Below, in pieces: positions 1-7,668 of a DNA stretch of 64,000 nucleotides; the stretch's first letter is position 1, and every line of letters begins with the position of its first letter. This stretch comes from Micromonospora sp. HM5-17 (GTDB lineage: Bacteria > Actinomycetota > Actinomycetes > Mycobacteriales > Micromonosporaceae). A program made the position numbers and the translations under genes. The stretch covers positions 310,001-374,000 of the forward strand of contig NZ_RJWA01000004.1 in assembly GCF_003762835.1 (NCBI RefSeq). Direction: 5' to 3'. The notes beneath the pieces are model-generated. The model had not been told where the DNA came from and searched no databases. It saw only the letters and a list, made by a program, of their open reading frames with translations.

Positions 1-1239
1 CTCTGCCTCAGCCTCTGGGTACGCCGCCGCTGGCCGGTCGGGCTCGCCGTGGCCGCGCTGCCGGTGGCGTTCTTCTCCACCCCGTCCGGGATCGCCATCC
101 TGATCATTCTGTTGACCGTGGTGGTGCACCGGCGGCTCGCGGTGGCCGGTCCCCTGGTCCTGGCGCACTTCGTGGCCGGCGTGGTCTACGAGTTCCGCCA
201 CCCGGACCCGGTCGACGGCCCGGTCGTCGGTCTGGTGATCACCGTACTGCTCACCGGGTCGGTGCTGGCCTGGGGCATGTTCGTCCGGGCCCGGCGCCAG
301 CTCGTACTCTCCTGGCGGGACCGGGCGATCCGGGCCGAGGCCGAGCAGCGGCTGCGGGTCGAGGCGGCCCGCCGGATGGAGCGGACCCGGATCGCCCGGG
401 AGATGCACGACGTCCTCGCGCACCGGATCTCGCTGCTGAGCCTGCACGCCGGTGCGTTGGAGTTCCGGCCGGACGCGCCACCCGAGGAGATCAGCCGGGC
501 CGCCGGGGTGATCCGGACCAGTGCCCGCCAGGCGCTGGAGGAACTCCGTGAGGTGATCAACGTGCTGCGGGAGGACCCGCCCGAGGCGTCTCCGGAACCG
601 GACCGGGGGGTGTCGGGTGGGCCGCACGCCGACCGGGCGACCGCGCTGCGGCGGACGTACGAACCGGACCCGCCGTACCCGCCCGTGCCCGGGCAGCCGA
701 GCGGGGGCGAGCCGGCGGTGGCCGGGTCGGGTGCCCCGGCCGGCGAGCCGGAGCGGTCGGTGGCGGCCGGCGCGAGGGTGCCGGAGCAGGTGGTGGCGGC
801 CGGGGTGCTCGACCGGCCGGTGGCGGAGCCGGCACGCCCGCAGCCCACCCTGGCCGACCTGCCGGAGCTGGTGGAGGAGTGCCGGGCGGCGGGGATGCGG
901 GTGGAGCTGCGTACCGAGCTGGTCGGGGTGGAGAACGCGCCGGCCGGGATGGGGCGCGGGGCGTACCGGATCGTGCAGGAGGGTCTGACCAACGCCCGGA
1001 AGCACGCGCCGGGAACGGTCGTCACGGTGAGCGCGCGCGGCCGGGCCGGGCTCGGCCTCACCGTCGAGGTGCGGAACCGGTGGCCGGTGGGCCGGCCGGC
1101 CGAGCCGAATCTTCCCGGGACCGGGACCGGCCTGGTCGGGCTCGCCGAACGAACCGCGCTGCTCGGCGGCTGGCTGGAGCACGGCCGAACCGAGACGGGT
1201 GACTTCCGCCTGGCGGCCTGGCTACCGTGGCCGTCGTGA
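1..1239 (+). CDS. Sensor histidine kinase, HisKA_3/NarL type (5' partial)
   Basis: Membrane sensor kinase that would phosphorylate the response regulator encoded just downstream. The reading frame is open through base 1, so the N-terminus lies outside the window. Hydrophobic segments precede about base 290. The DHp helix carries the phospho-acceptor His in an EMHDV motif (His codon 406-408). An N-box (QEGLTNARKHA, near 978) and a G-box (GTGTGLVGLAERT, near 1120) mark the ATPase domain. Between the DHp and ATPase domains, about bases 576-840, lies a Pro/Gly-rich linker longer than usual for this family. The stop overlaps the regulator gene. Stimulus unknown. Confidence 0.9.
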   Translation, partial: LCLSLWVRRRWPVGLAVAALPVAFFSTPSGIAILIILLTVVVHRRLAVAGPLVLAHFVAGVVYEFRHPDPVDGPVVGLVITVLLTGSVLAWGMFVRARRQLVLSWRDRAIRAEAEQRLRVEAARRMERTRIAREMHDVLAHRISLLSLHAGALEFRPDAPPEEISRAAGVIRTSARQALEELREVINVLREDPPEASPEPDRGVSGGPHADRATALRRTYEPDPPYPPVPGQPSGGEPAVAGSGAPAGEPERSVAAGARVPEQVVAAGVLDRPVAEPARPQPTLADLPELVEECRAAGMRVELRTELVGVENAPAGMGRGAYRIVQEGLTNARKHAPGTVVTVSARGRAGLGLTVEVRNRWPVGRPAEPNLPGTGTGLVGLAERTALLGGWLEHGRTETGDFRLAAWLPWPS

Positions 1240-1952
1240 CGGGGAACGTCGGGACCGGGTCGACGCCGGGGGCCGCCGGCACGTCATCCCCGGTACGGGT
1301 GCTGATCGTGGACGACGACGCGCTGGTTCGGGCCGGCCTGTCGATGATCCTCGGCGGCGCCCCGGAGGTACGGGTGGTGGGGGAGGCCGCCGACGGCGCC
1401 GAGGTGCCCGCCGCGGTCGCCGCGTACCGGCCCGACGTGGTGCTGATGGACATCCGGATGCCCCGGATGGACGGGCTCGCCGCCACCGAGGCGGTACGGC
1501 GCCTCCCGGATCCGCCCGAGGTGCTGGTGCTGACGACCTTCGACGCCGACGAGTACGTGCTGCGGGCGCTGCGGGCCGGCGCCAGCGGGTTCCTGCTCAA
1601 GGACACCCCGCCGGCCGAGATCGTCCAGGCGGTCCGCCGGGTCGCCGCCGGCGAGGCGACGCTCTCCCCGACGGTCACCCGGCGGCTGATCGCCCACGTG
1701 ACCGGCTCGGCCGGCCGGCGGGACGCCGACCTCCGGCGGGACCGGGCGGTACAGCGGCTCGCCACGCTCAGCGAGCGGGAGCGCGAGGTGGCGGTCGCGA
1801 TCGGCCGGGGCTGGTCGAACGCCGAGATCGCCGCCGAGTTGTTCATGAGCGTCGCCACCGTCAAGGCGTACGTCTCACGCCTGCTCACGAAGCTGGACCT
1901 GAACAACCGGGTCCAGGTGGCGCTGCTCGTCCACGACGCGGAACTGGTCTGA
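1236..1952 (+). CDS. LuxR/NarL-family response regulator
   Basis: DNA-binding partner of the upstream kinase. The receiver domain begins VRVLIVDDDALVRAGL and has the phosphorylated Asp in LMDIRMPRMDG (Asp codon 1449-1451). The switch Lys sits in FLLKDTPP. A C-terminal LuxR helix-turn-helix (LSEREREVAVAIGRGWSNAEIA) follows. The GTG at 1236 overlaps the kinase stop as GTGA, the usual arrangement for translational coupling. An in-frame GTG at 1227 is the alternative. The gene converges on the TPR gene at 2041. Confidence 0.92.
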   Translation: MTGNVGTGSTPGAAGTSSPVRVLIVDDDALVRAGLSMILGGAPEVRVVGEAADGAEVPAAVAAYRPDVVLMDIRMPRMDGLAATEAVRRLPDPPEVLVLTTFDADEYVLRALRAGASGFLLKDTPPAEIVQAVRRVAAGEATLSPTVTRRLIAHVTGSAGRRDADLRRDRAVQRLATLSEREREVAVAIGRGWSNAEIAAELFMSVATVKAYVSRLLTKLDLNNRVQVALLVHDAELV

Positions 1953-2040
1953 ATCCGGGGTGGCCGCTTCCGGCCGTCGCCGGGTGCCGTCCGGTCCTCG
2001 GCGTTTCGGCCGTCGGCTCAGCGTGGGGGTGGACGACGGT

Positions 2041-5000
2041 TCAGTCGCGCGGGTGGACGACGTCGAGGCCGCCGGTGTCCACCATCGGCCCGGTCTGGCG
2101 CATCCGTTCGGCGACCTGGTGCCACCGCCCGGCCTGGCGCGTGCAGATGCTCTGCGCCTCGTCCCCGCGCAGCGGCTCGCCCCGGTAGTCCATCTCGGCG
2201 AGCCGGCGGCGGGCCTGGAGGCTGCCGTCCCCGGCGTGCTCGGCGATCGCCTGGTAGATCAGGTCGAGCCGGCGGTCGACCAGCGCGATGTTGCGTCGCG
2301 CCAGCTGCTCGATGCTCTCCTCGGGGTGGGTGCCGTCTCCGACCAGCCGGTCGGCGCCGGAGAGCATCAGGTCGTCGAAGCGCGGGATGTTCGGGGGAAA
2401 CCGGGCCTCGGCGACCCGGATCGGGTCGGCCGCCTCCCGGACCAGCCGGATGAACTCGGCCCGGTCCCGCCAGTAGCGGGCGTGGTCCAGGGCGATCCGA
2501 CAGAGGACCTCCCAGGTCTCCGCGTCCAGGTCGAGCCAGTGGATGAGCTGGTGCGGGTCCGCGGTCGGCGGCGACAGCGCCCGGTCGTGCCAGGTTCGTT
2601 CGAGCAGCATCGCGCCCTGGCAGACCAGCTGTTTCGCGTACGCGGACATCCGGGTGTTGATCGGCTTGTCCGGGCGGGGAAAGACCACCCGCAGGCTCGG
2701 ATAGACCTCCTCCTCGAAGTAGCCGAAGTCCTGGAGCCGGCGCAGTGGCGCCAGGTCCGGCTCGCTGCTGAGGATCCAGCGGCGCAACCGGTCGGCGGCG
2801 ACGCCGCTCTCGGTGCAGGCCACCGCGGCGCGGAGGTGTTCGACCGCCCTCGCGACCAGCGGTGCCACCGGCGGGGGCAGCGGGTGCGGGTCCCGGCGGG
2901 CGGTCGTCCCGGTCGCCCGCCCCGGCCGGGTCGGGCCGTGGCCGTCCGGGCCGCCGCGCCCGTGTGGGTCGATGCCGCCGTCCGGGGTGTCTCCCCGGCT
3001 CGACCGGGTTGCCGGCCGACGTGGCCAGCGGGCCGGATGCGCCAGCGGCAGGGCGTCGGAGATCAGCCGGCGCCCCAGCCCGAGTGCCCGGCCGGCGGCC
3101 GAGAGGGGCGGTGGTGGTGCCCGGTCCGGGTCCGGGAAGTAGCCCTTGAGCGCGAACCCGTAGGTGCAGGCCGCGTTGTAGAAGTCGAACGACCGGAGGG
3201 TGCGGGCCGGCCATCCGCGCTGGGCCTGCCGGATCGCCCGGTCCAGCAGCGCACCGCCGCACGGCCATTCCCGCATCAGCATCCCGGCCCGCCGCCGCGG
3301 GCCGCGCCGCCACCAGCCGGCCAGGCAGCCGCCGTCGTCGAACGGTGCGGGCGGCCCGTCCGTGTCGACGCGTCCGTCGGATCTGGTGCCACCGGCTCCT
3401 CCGGCGCCCGCGGCGGTCTCGGCCCCTCGGTGGTCCGCGGCCCGCCCGGCGTGCCCCGCGGCCGTGGCCGCCGGGCGACGGGCCGGGCGCCAGCCGACCG
3501 CCGCCCAGTCGTGCCAGGCCTTCGCCAGTCGCAGCGGTGCCCAGACGTCGCGGAGCAGCAGCAGCGCCGAGTGGGTCACCTCGGAGCGGGTGGCCCGGAC
3601 GAACCAGGCGAGCACGCTGTCCTCGCGGAGCCGGTACAGCTCCTGGGCGGCGGCGGTCTGGAAGACCACGGTGGTCGCCTCCGGGAACTCCCGCAGCACC
3701 CGGCGCAGCCACTCCTTCGCCGCCGCCTCACCGGGCGCGTCGGCGAAGGTCACCGCCACCGGCCAGTACCGGTCGACGAACGCCTTCTCCAGCCGCTGCC
3801 GCATCTGCCGGCGTACCCTCTCCCGGTCGCCGACCCCGTCGGACTTGAACCACTGGTGCACCGTTCGTTCGCTGTAGGCGAGGGTGCAGGCGTACTGGTA
3901 GCGGAGCCGGATGGAGTCGGGCCGGCGGCGCAGGTAGCGGAGCGTGCCGAGGATGTGCCGGACCGGGTGGCGGAGCCGGTCCGTACGGGTGGTCCAGACG
4001 TGGTCGTCGTACCAACCGCCCTGTTCGCGCAGGACCAGGGCCGACTGGTACGTGTCGAGCGCGTCGAGGAAGAGCCCCATCTCCTCCTGCGCGCTCGCCA
4101 CCATCACCCGCAGGTCGGCGTTGAACGGGTCCAGCTTCAGTGCCTCGGCGTAGTACCGGAGTGCCTCGTCGAACTGCCGGCGGTCCTGGAGTTCCTTGCC
4201 CTTGTCGTAGGCGGCGAACAGCTCCGCCGGCATCTCCCGGCCGCACCAGTTTCGCCACGGCGCCGCCCGGCCGAGCCGGGTCACCGGCAGGATCGTCGCC
4301 AGCACCCAGTACGCCGTCCGCCGGGTCGCCTCCTCCCAGGTGCTGCCCCACTGTGTCGTCATCGCGCTCCGCCCGCCCCCCAGGAAGGAGGTGACCGTGA
4401 CGGAGACGCCGTAGCGAGGCTCCTGGGCGCGCTTGTGCAGCACTCCGGTGACCCGGTAGCCGACCTTCGGCCAGAGCCGGGGAAGCATCTGCAGCAGCAT
4501 GGCCAACGGGTTGGTGGTCTTCGGGTCGATGCCGCCGGCCACGTCGAGGAAGCTCTCCGGCGGCGGGTCGGCTGGCCCGGCGTACGGGGGGTAGATGTGC
4601 GTCGCGGAGAGTCGTTGGCAGAACTGGCTCTTCAGGTCGTCGACCGGGGCGCTGTGGTCCGCGGTCGCGTCGGTGAACTCGTGGACGTCGACCGGCCCGG
4701 GTCGGTAGGCGAGTAGTACCTGGCGGTGGTGCCGCCAGGCGGCGAAGCTGGCCAGCGCCAGGAGCAGCAGCCCGAGCCGTTGCCGGGCCGGATGCGGCCC
4801 GTCGCCGCCGACCGCGATCGCGAGTCCGTCGAGCGGGGTGAGCAGCCAGGAGTCCGGTCGGTCGGGGGAGCGGCAGCACGGCGGGGGCGGCCCGGGATTC
4901 CCGGCCGATCCGCCGGGGAGTGGGCTGCTCCCACTGCGCGGACCGCTGGATCCCGTGCGACGTTCGTCTGGCGCGATGTGGCATCTCGACCACCGATCGG

Positions 5001-5106
5001 TCGGCTCGGCACCCGCCGGAATGTGGGAAAGCCGCAGGTCAAGCCTATGATCGTGGTATCGGTCCGGTCCCCGGAACGCGAAAACCTGTCCGCACCGCTG
5101 CCTCAC
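2041..5106 (-). CDS. TPR-containing membrane protein of unknown function
   Basis: Large protein, 1021 residues from the first usable start, a GTG at 5106. It has a probable membrane segment (LGLLLLALASFAAW, about residues 111-124) and a TPR pair near residues 297-355 (RQFDEALRYYAEALKLDP). A long helical region follows, with a Pro/Gly-rich interruption around bases 2860-3110 and 3330-3480. No catalytic motif recognised. The first 85 or so codons look non-coding: mixed third positions, no ribosome site, little secondary structure. No ATG, GTG or TTG occurs in frame between 5106 and the membrane segment, so the true start may be a CTG near 4840. The gene lies 16 bases downstream of a small coiled-coil gene and may be co-transcribed with it. 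Confidence 0.7.
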   Translation of the reverse strand: MRQRCGQVFAFRGPDRYHDHRLDLRLSHIPAGAEPTDRWSRCHIAPDERRTGSSGPRSGSSPLPGGSAGNPGPPPPCCRSPDRPDSWLLTPLDGLAIAVGGDGPHPARQRLGLLLLALASFAAWRHHRQVLLAYRPGPVDVHEFTDATADHSAPVDDLKSQFCQRLSATHIYPPYAGPADPPPESFLDVAGGIDPKTTNPLAMLLQMLPRLWPKVGYRVTGVLHKRAQEPRYGVSVTVTSFLGGGRSAMTTQWGSTWEEATRRTAYWVLATILPVTRLGRAAPWRNWCGREMPAELFAAYDKGKELQDRRQFDEALRYYAEALKLDPFNADLRVMVASAQEEMGLFLDALDTYQSALVLREQGGWYDDHVWTTRTDRLRHPVRHILGTLRYLRRRPDSIRLRYQYACTLAYSERTVHQWFKSDGVGDRERVRRQMRQRLEKAFVDRYWPVAVTFADAPGEAAAKEWLRRVLREFPEATTVVFQTAAAQELYRLREDSVLAWFVRATRSEVTHSALLLLRDVWAPLRLAKAWHDWAAVGWRPARRPAATAAGHAGRAADHRGAETAAGAGGAGGTRSDGRVDTDGPPAPFDDGGCLAGWWRRGPRRRAGMLMREWPCGGALLDRAIRQAQRGWPARTLRSFDFYNAACTYGFALKGYFPDPDRAPPPPLSAAGRALGLGRRLISDALPLAHPARWPRRPATRSSRGDTPDGGIDPHGRGGPDGHGPTRPGRATGTTARRDPHPLPPPVAPLVARAVEHLRAAVACTESGVAADRLRRWILSSEPDLAPLRRLQDFGYFEEEVYPSLRVVFPRPDKPINTRMSAYAKQLVCQGAMLLERTWHDRALSPPTADPHQLIHWLDLDAETWEVLCRIALDHARYWRDRAEFIRLVREAADPIRVAEARFPPNIPRFDDLMLSGADRLVGDGTHPEESIEQLARRNIALVDRRLDLIYQAIAEHAGDGSLQARRRLAEMDYRGEPLRGDEAQSICTRQAGRWHQVAERMRQTGPMVDTGGLDVVHPRD

Positions 5107-5122
5107 AAAAAGTTCGCGGGCA

Positions 5123-5350
5123 TCAGGAACCCCACCCGGCGTGGGTGTGAGTTGGGCCGACTCGACGATCTGACAAGACGCCGTTCCGGTCGGGGCGACG
5201 GCGTCGCCCGCCGTACCGACGGAAGAGTTCGTCGAGCATCCGCTGGATCTCGGCCGGGCCGATGAACCGCCCGTTGCTGGGGCCGGTATCAGTGGACCCT
5301 TCCACGCCCAGGTTGTCGAGGCCGGACAGGTACGCCCGAGACTCCTGCAA
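5123..5350 (-). CDS. Small coiled-coil protein, start unresolved
   Basis: Hypothetical protein; function not recognised. The coordinates use a TTG at 5350 behind AGGAAA, but coding-like sequence continues in frame back to about 5460 (LPPSVRKFEILSNPHLDDAG, then KEADRIAVALRQRAQETAEL). It stays open to the stop of the RNase H-like gene at 5519 with no ATG, GTG or TTG on the way. The product is probably about 110 residues, with an amphipathic helical N-terminus and a conserved-looking C-terminal helix (PAEIQRMLDELFRRYGG). The real start is either non-canonical or lost. Possible operon with the RNase H-like gene upstream and the TPR gene downstream. Confidence 0.5.
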   Translation of the reverse strand: MQESRAYLSGLDNLGVEGSTDTGPSNGRFIGPAEIQRMLDELFRRYGGRRRRPDRNGVLSDRRVGPTHTHAGWGS

Positions 5351-5518
5351 CTCGGCGGTTTCCTGCGCCCTTTGCCGCAGCGCGACCGCGATCCGGTCGG
5401 CCTCTTTGCGCCTCCCGGCGTCGTCCAGGTGCGGGTTCGAGAGGATCTCGAACTTCCGGACCGATGGAGGTAGCTGCCCGGTTTCCGACAGCTGCCGTCC
5501 GGCTGTGAGGAGGCCGGG

Positions 5519-6367
5519 TCAGCTGGGTGACGGTGAGCCGGCGGTGTGCCACTCGGCCAGGAAGGCGTCGACCAGATCGCGGGCCCGGGCGCGGTGGTCG
5601 AAAGGCTCCCGGAGCCGTCGGCGGGCCATCGCGGAGAGCGCGTCGGCGGCCTCGTTGAGCAGGTGGCCGGTGTGGCCGCGGACGTGCTGGTACGACACGT
5701 GCCGCAGGGTGGCCACCCGTTCGGCGAGCCGGACCAGGGTGGGTCGGGTACCCCGGGCCCGGGGCCGGAGGCTGTAGCCCGGCGGCAGGCTGTCGGTGTC
5801 GCCGGTGCGCCACAGCCGCAGGTAGGAGAGCGCGCCGGTGCTGTCGACCAGCACCGTCATCGGGTCGGTGCCGAGGTTGGGGTCGGAGAGCAGGAACTCG
5901 ACGGCCCGGAGTTCGTTGATCAGGACACGGGCCGGGCCGGTCGGGTCGAGCCGGTCGGCGACCCGGCCGCGCAGCCCGAAGCGACCGTCGCTGGCGACGT
6001 ACGCGATGCCGGCGGCCCGGTTCTTCCAGCTCGCGTCGGTCGCCGCGACCAGCGGGCCACCGTTGTGGAGCCAGCGGGTGACCTGGCCGCGTACCCCGGA
6101 GGTGGCCGGCCAGGTCGACGGCAGCGCGCACACCTCCGGCCGGGGGGAGGGGTGTTGCGCGGCGAGCTGCTGGGCGGTCTCGACCAACCGGGCCGCCGCG
6201 GCGAGGTCGTCGTAGCGGGCGGCGATGACCGCGAGTTGGAGTGCGTCGGCGACCTGCCGACAGTTTTCGCAGCGCCGGCTGCTGAGGTGGCGACGCAGTG
6301 CCTGGGCACGGTCGGCCAGGGCTGGCGGGAGCAGGGGCAGAGCCTTGGTGAGCTGGTCGGGGCGCAC
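5519..6367 (-). CDS. RNase H-fold protein with helical N-terminal domain
   Basis: Predicted ribonuclease H-like nuclease, 282 residues. Residues 108-250 match the RNase HI active-site pattern: D111 (AATDASW), E152 (INELRAVEF), D175 (VLVDSTGAL) and D242 (NEAADALS), with the HVRGHTG loop holding H232. The first 100 residues are an extra helical domain with a single CENC pair. That is unlike housekeeping rnhA (about 155 residues). The GTG start at 6367 has a strong TAGGAG site five bases upstream. Small genes flank it on the same strand. Whether it cuts RNA-DNA hybrids or another substrate cannot be told from sequence. Confidence 0.75.
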   Translation of the reverse strand: MRPDQLTKALPLLPPALADRAQALRRHLSSRRCENCRQVADALQLAVIAARYDDLAAAARLVETAQQLAAQHPSPRPEVCALPSTWPATSGVRGQVTRWLHNGGPLVAATDASWKNRAAGIAYVASDGRFGLRGRVADRLDPTGPARVLINELRAVEFLLSDPNLGTDPMTVLVDSTGALSYLRLWRTGDTDSLPPGYSLRPRARGTRPTLVRLAERVATLRHVSYQHVRGHTGHLLNEAADALSAMARRRLREPFDHRARARDLVDAFLAEWHTAGSPSPS

Positions 6368-6421
6368 GGCGACTCCTACCGGAAGGAGAGCGGGGAGGGG
6401 GAGGGTGAGGATGGTGGTCGC

Positions 6422-6615
6422 TCACCGGAGCTGGACGGTGACGCCGCCGGAGAGGAGCGAGTCGGGCAGTTCGAGCTCGGCGAGCGTGGCCTTCGTGGGG
6501 ATGTCGTGAACGAGTACGCCGGTGATGGCGCTGCCCGGGCCGATCTCCGTGAAGAAGAGCTCGGCGTCCTTGTCGGCGTGGAGCCGAGCGGGCCGAGAAC
6601 GCCGATCTGCCGCAT
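6422..6615 (-). pseudogene. Small gene with apparent -1 frameshift
   Basis: An ATG at 6613-6615 follows a textbook GGGAGGAA site and reads MRQIGVLGPLGS. The coding-like sequence that follows is in another frame: LHADKDAELFFTEIGPGSAI and LPDSLLSGGVTVQLR, ending at 6422. Moving between the frames around 6580-6590 needs one base removed (or two added). Joined, the product would be about 64 residues. No family recognised. The alternative frame through 6376 is a Ser/Pro/Arg-rich shadow. The coding frame has no ATG, GTG or TTG upstream of the shared region except distant ones. The RNase H-like gene starts 54 bases downstream, probably in the same operon. Confidence 0.45.
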
Positions 6616-6876
6616 GGCTGGTTCCTCCCAGGTCTGATACCAAGGTCAAGGGAACCAGGCACTGTGAACCGAGGCAACGAAGAAACGGCCAGGGATCGCT
6701 GTAGACAGACCATATGTCGGTAGTTGGTGATTTCATGGCAGATGAAGTCGCAGGTCAACGTGGGCGGCTCCGGATGTCTGTGGTGTCCGCCACATGGGAT
6801 GTCGAGGTCGGCGAGCGTCCGGACCCCTGGCTGGGTGAGCTACCGCCGGTCACGTCCGGTTGAGTAAGGTGCTGCC
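6616..6876. other. Divergent intergenic region
   Basis: Lower-GC spacer between the minus-strand small gene and the plus-strand EVE-like gene. It must hold promoters for both directions. On the minus strand TTGACC lies about 25 bases before the ATG at 6615, without a matching -10 element. No gene supported here. Confidence 0.4.
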
Positions 6877-7386
6877 GTGGGTGCCGCATACCTGGTCGTG
6901 CTCGGCGATCGCGCCGCCATCCGGTGGGTGCTGGAGGAGCAGCGGATGGCCTTCCCCGCCACGCCCCGGGCCGAGGTCGCGGCGCTCGCGTCCGGCGATC
7001 AGCTCCTGCTCTACGCGACCCGGGGGGCCTGGCACAACCCGACGCGCGACCGGGGGCGGGTGATCGCGACGGCCCGCGTGGCCAGCGCGGTGCGGAGGCT
7101 CGACCCGCCGGTCGAGATCGCCGGCCGCGACTTCCACTCCGGCTGCGACCTGGAGATCACCGGCGTCGTTCCGTACCCGGGCGGGCTGGAGTTGCAGCCG
7201 TTGGTGCCCCGGCTGGCGGCGTTTCCGAAGCCGCACGCCTGGAGCATCTACCTGCGGCGGCCACTGCTGCGGCTGACCGACGACGACTACGCGCTGCTGG
7301 CGGGGGACCTCCGTCCGCTGCTCACCGACCGGTCCGTGGCCCTGTCGACGTACCCGGCGCCGTCCACGGCGGCAGCTTCCCGATAG
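6877..7386 (+). CDS. EVE/PUA-like domain protein
   Basis: Single-domain protein of 169 residues, GTG start. The pattern resembles the PUA-like EVE fold: an N-terminal strand AAYLVVLGD, SGDQLLLYATRGAW, then RGRVIATARVASAV, and a C-terminal PHAWSIYLRRPLLRLTDDDY. EVE/PUA-like proteins bind RNA or modified DNA bases and often sit beside restriction-type defence genes (established for the family). Here the gene lies directly upstream of DISARM but is separated from drmD by about 280 bases with its own promoter, so a functional link is inference only. Fold assignment is moderate. Confidence 0.6.
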   Translation: MGAAYLVVLGDRAAIRWVLEEQRMAFPATPRAEVAALASGDQLLLYATRGAWHNPTRDRGRVIATARVASAVRRLDPPVEIAGRDFHSGCDLEITGVVPYPGGLELQPLVPRLAAFPKPHAWSIYLRRPLLRLTDDDYALLAGDLRPLLTDRSVALSTYPAPSTAAASR

Positions 7387-7596
7387 CTCGGCCGACCGGC
7401 CGGTTGCCCTGCCGGCTTCGTCTCCGGGTCCCTGCAACCGCTCCAGCTCCGCGTCGCCGGCGGAGTCCCCGAACCGTACTGGTTCTCCGGAGCGTCATGG
7501 CCATTCGGTCAGGGATGGCGGACCAGGAGTCGGAAGCGCCGCCGATCGTGTCGACACGACTGGCTGTGAATCCGGCACACAGATACTTTCGGGGAC

Positions 7597-7625
7597 TCGA
7601 CTTACGTCACTGGTCGGCGTAGTGT
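7597..7625 (+). promoter_or_regulatory. Candidate drmD promoter
   Basis: TCGACT at 7597-7602 and TAGTGT at 7620-7625 are 17 bases apart, a fair fit to a housekeeping sigma-70-type promoter. Transcription would begin near 7632, leaving a leader of about 37 bases before the GTG at 7669. This also argues against the in-frame GTG at 7624. Confidence 0.4.
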
Positions 7626-7668
7626 GCTGCCGCACCTTCGAGTCATTCCGGCCGATGAGGGGAGCCCG

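Noticed and set aside
1960-4716. Plus-strand open frame of 918 codons opposite the TPR gene
   Set aside because: Low-complexity shadow; the minus strand carries TPR and membrane features.
5519-6367. Retron or reverse-transcriptase-associated RNase H
   Set aside because: No RT motif and no msr/msd-like structure nearby.
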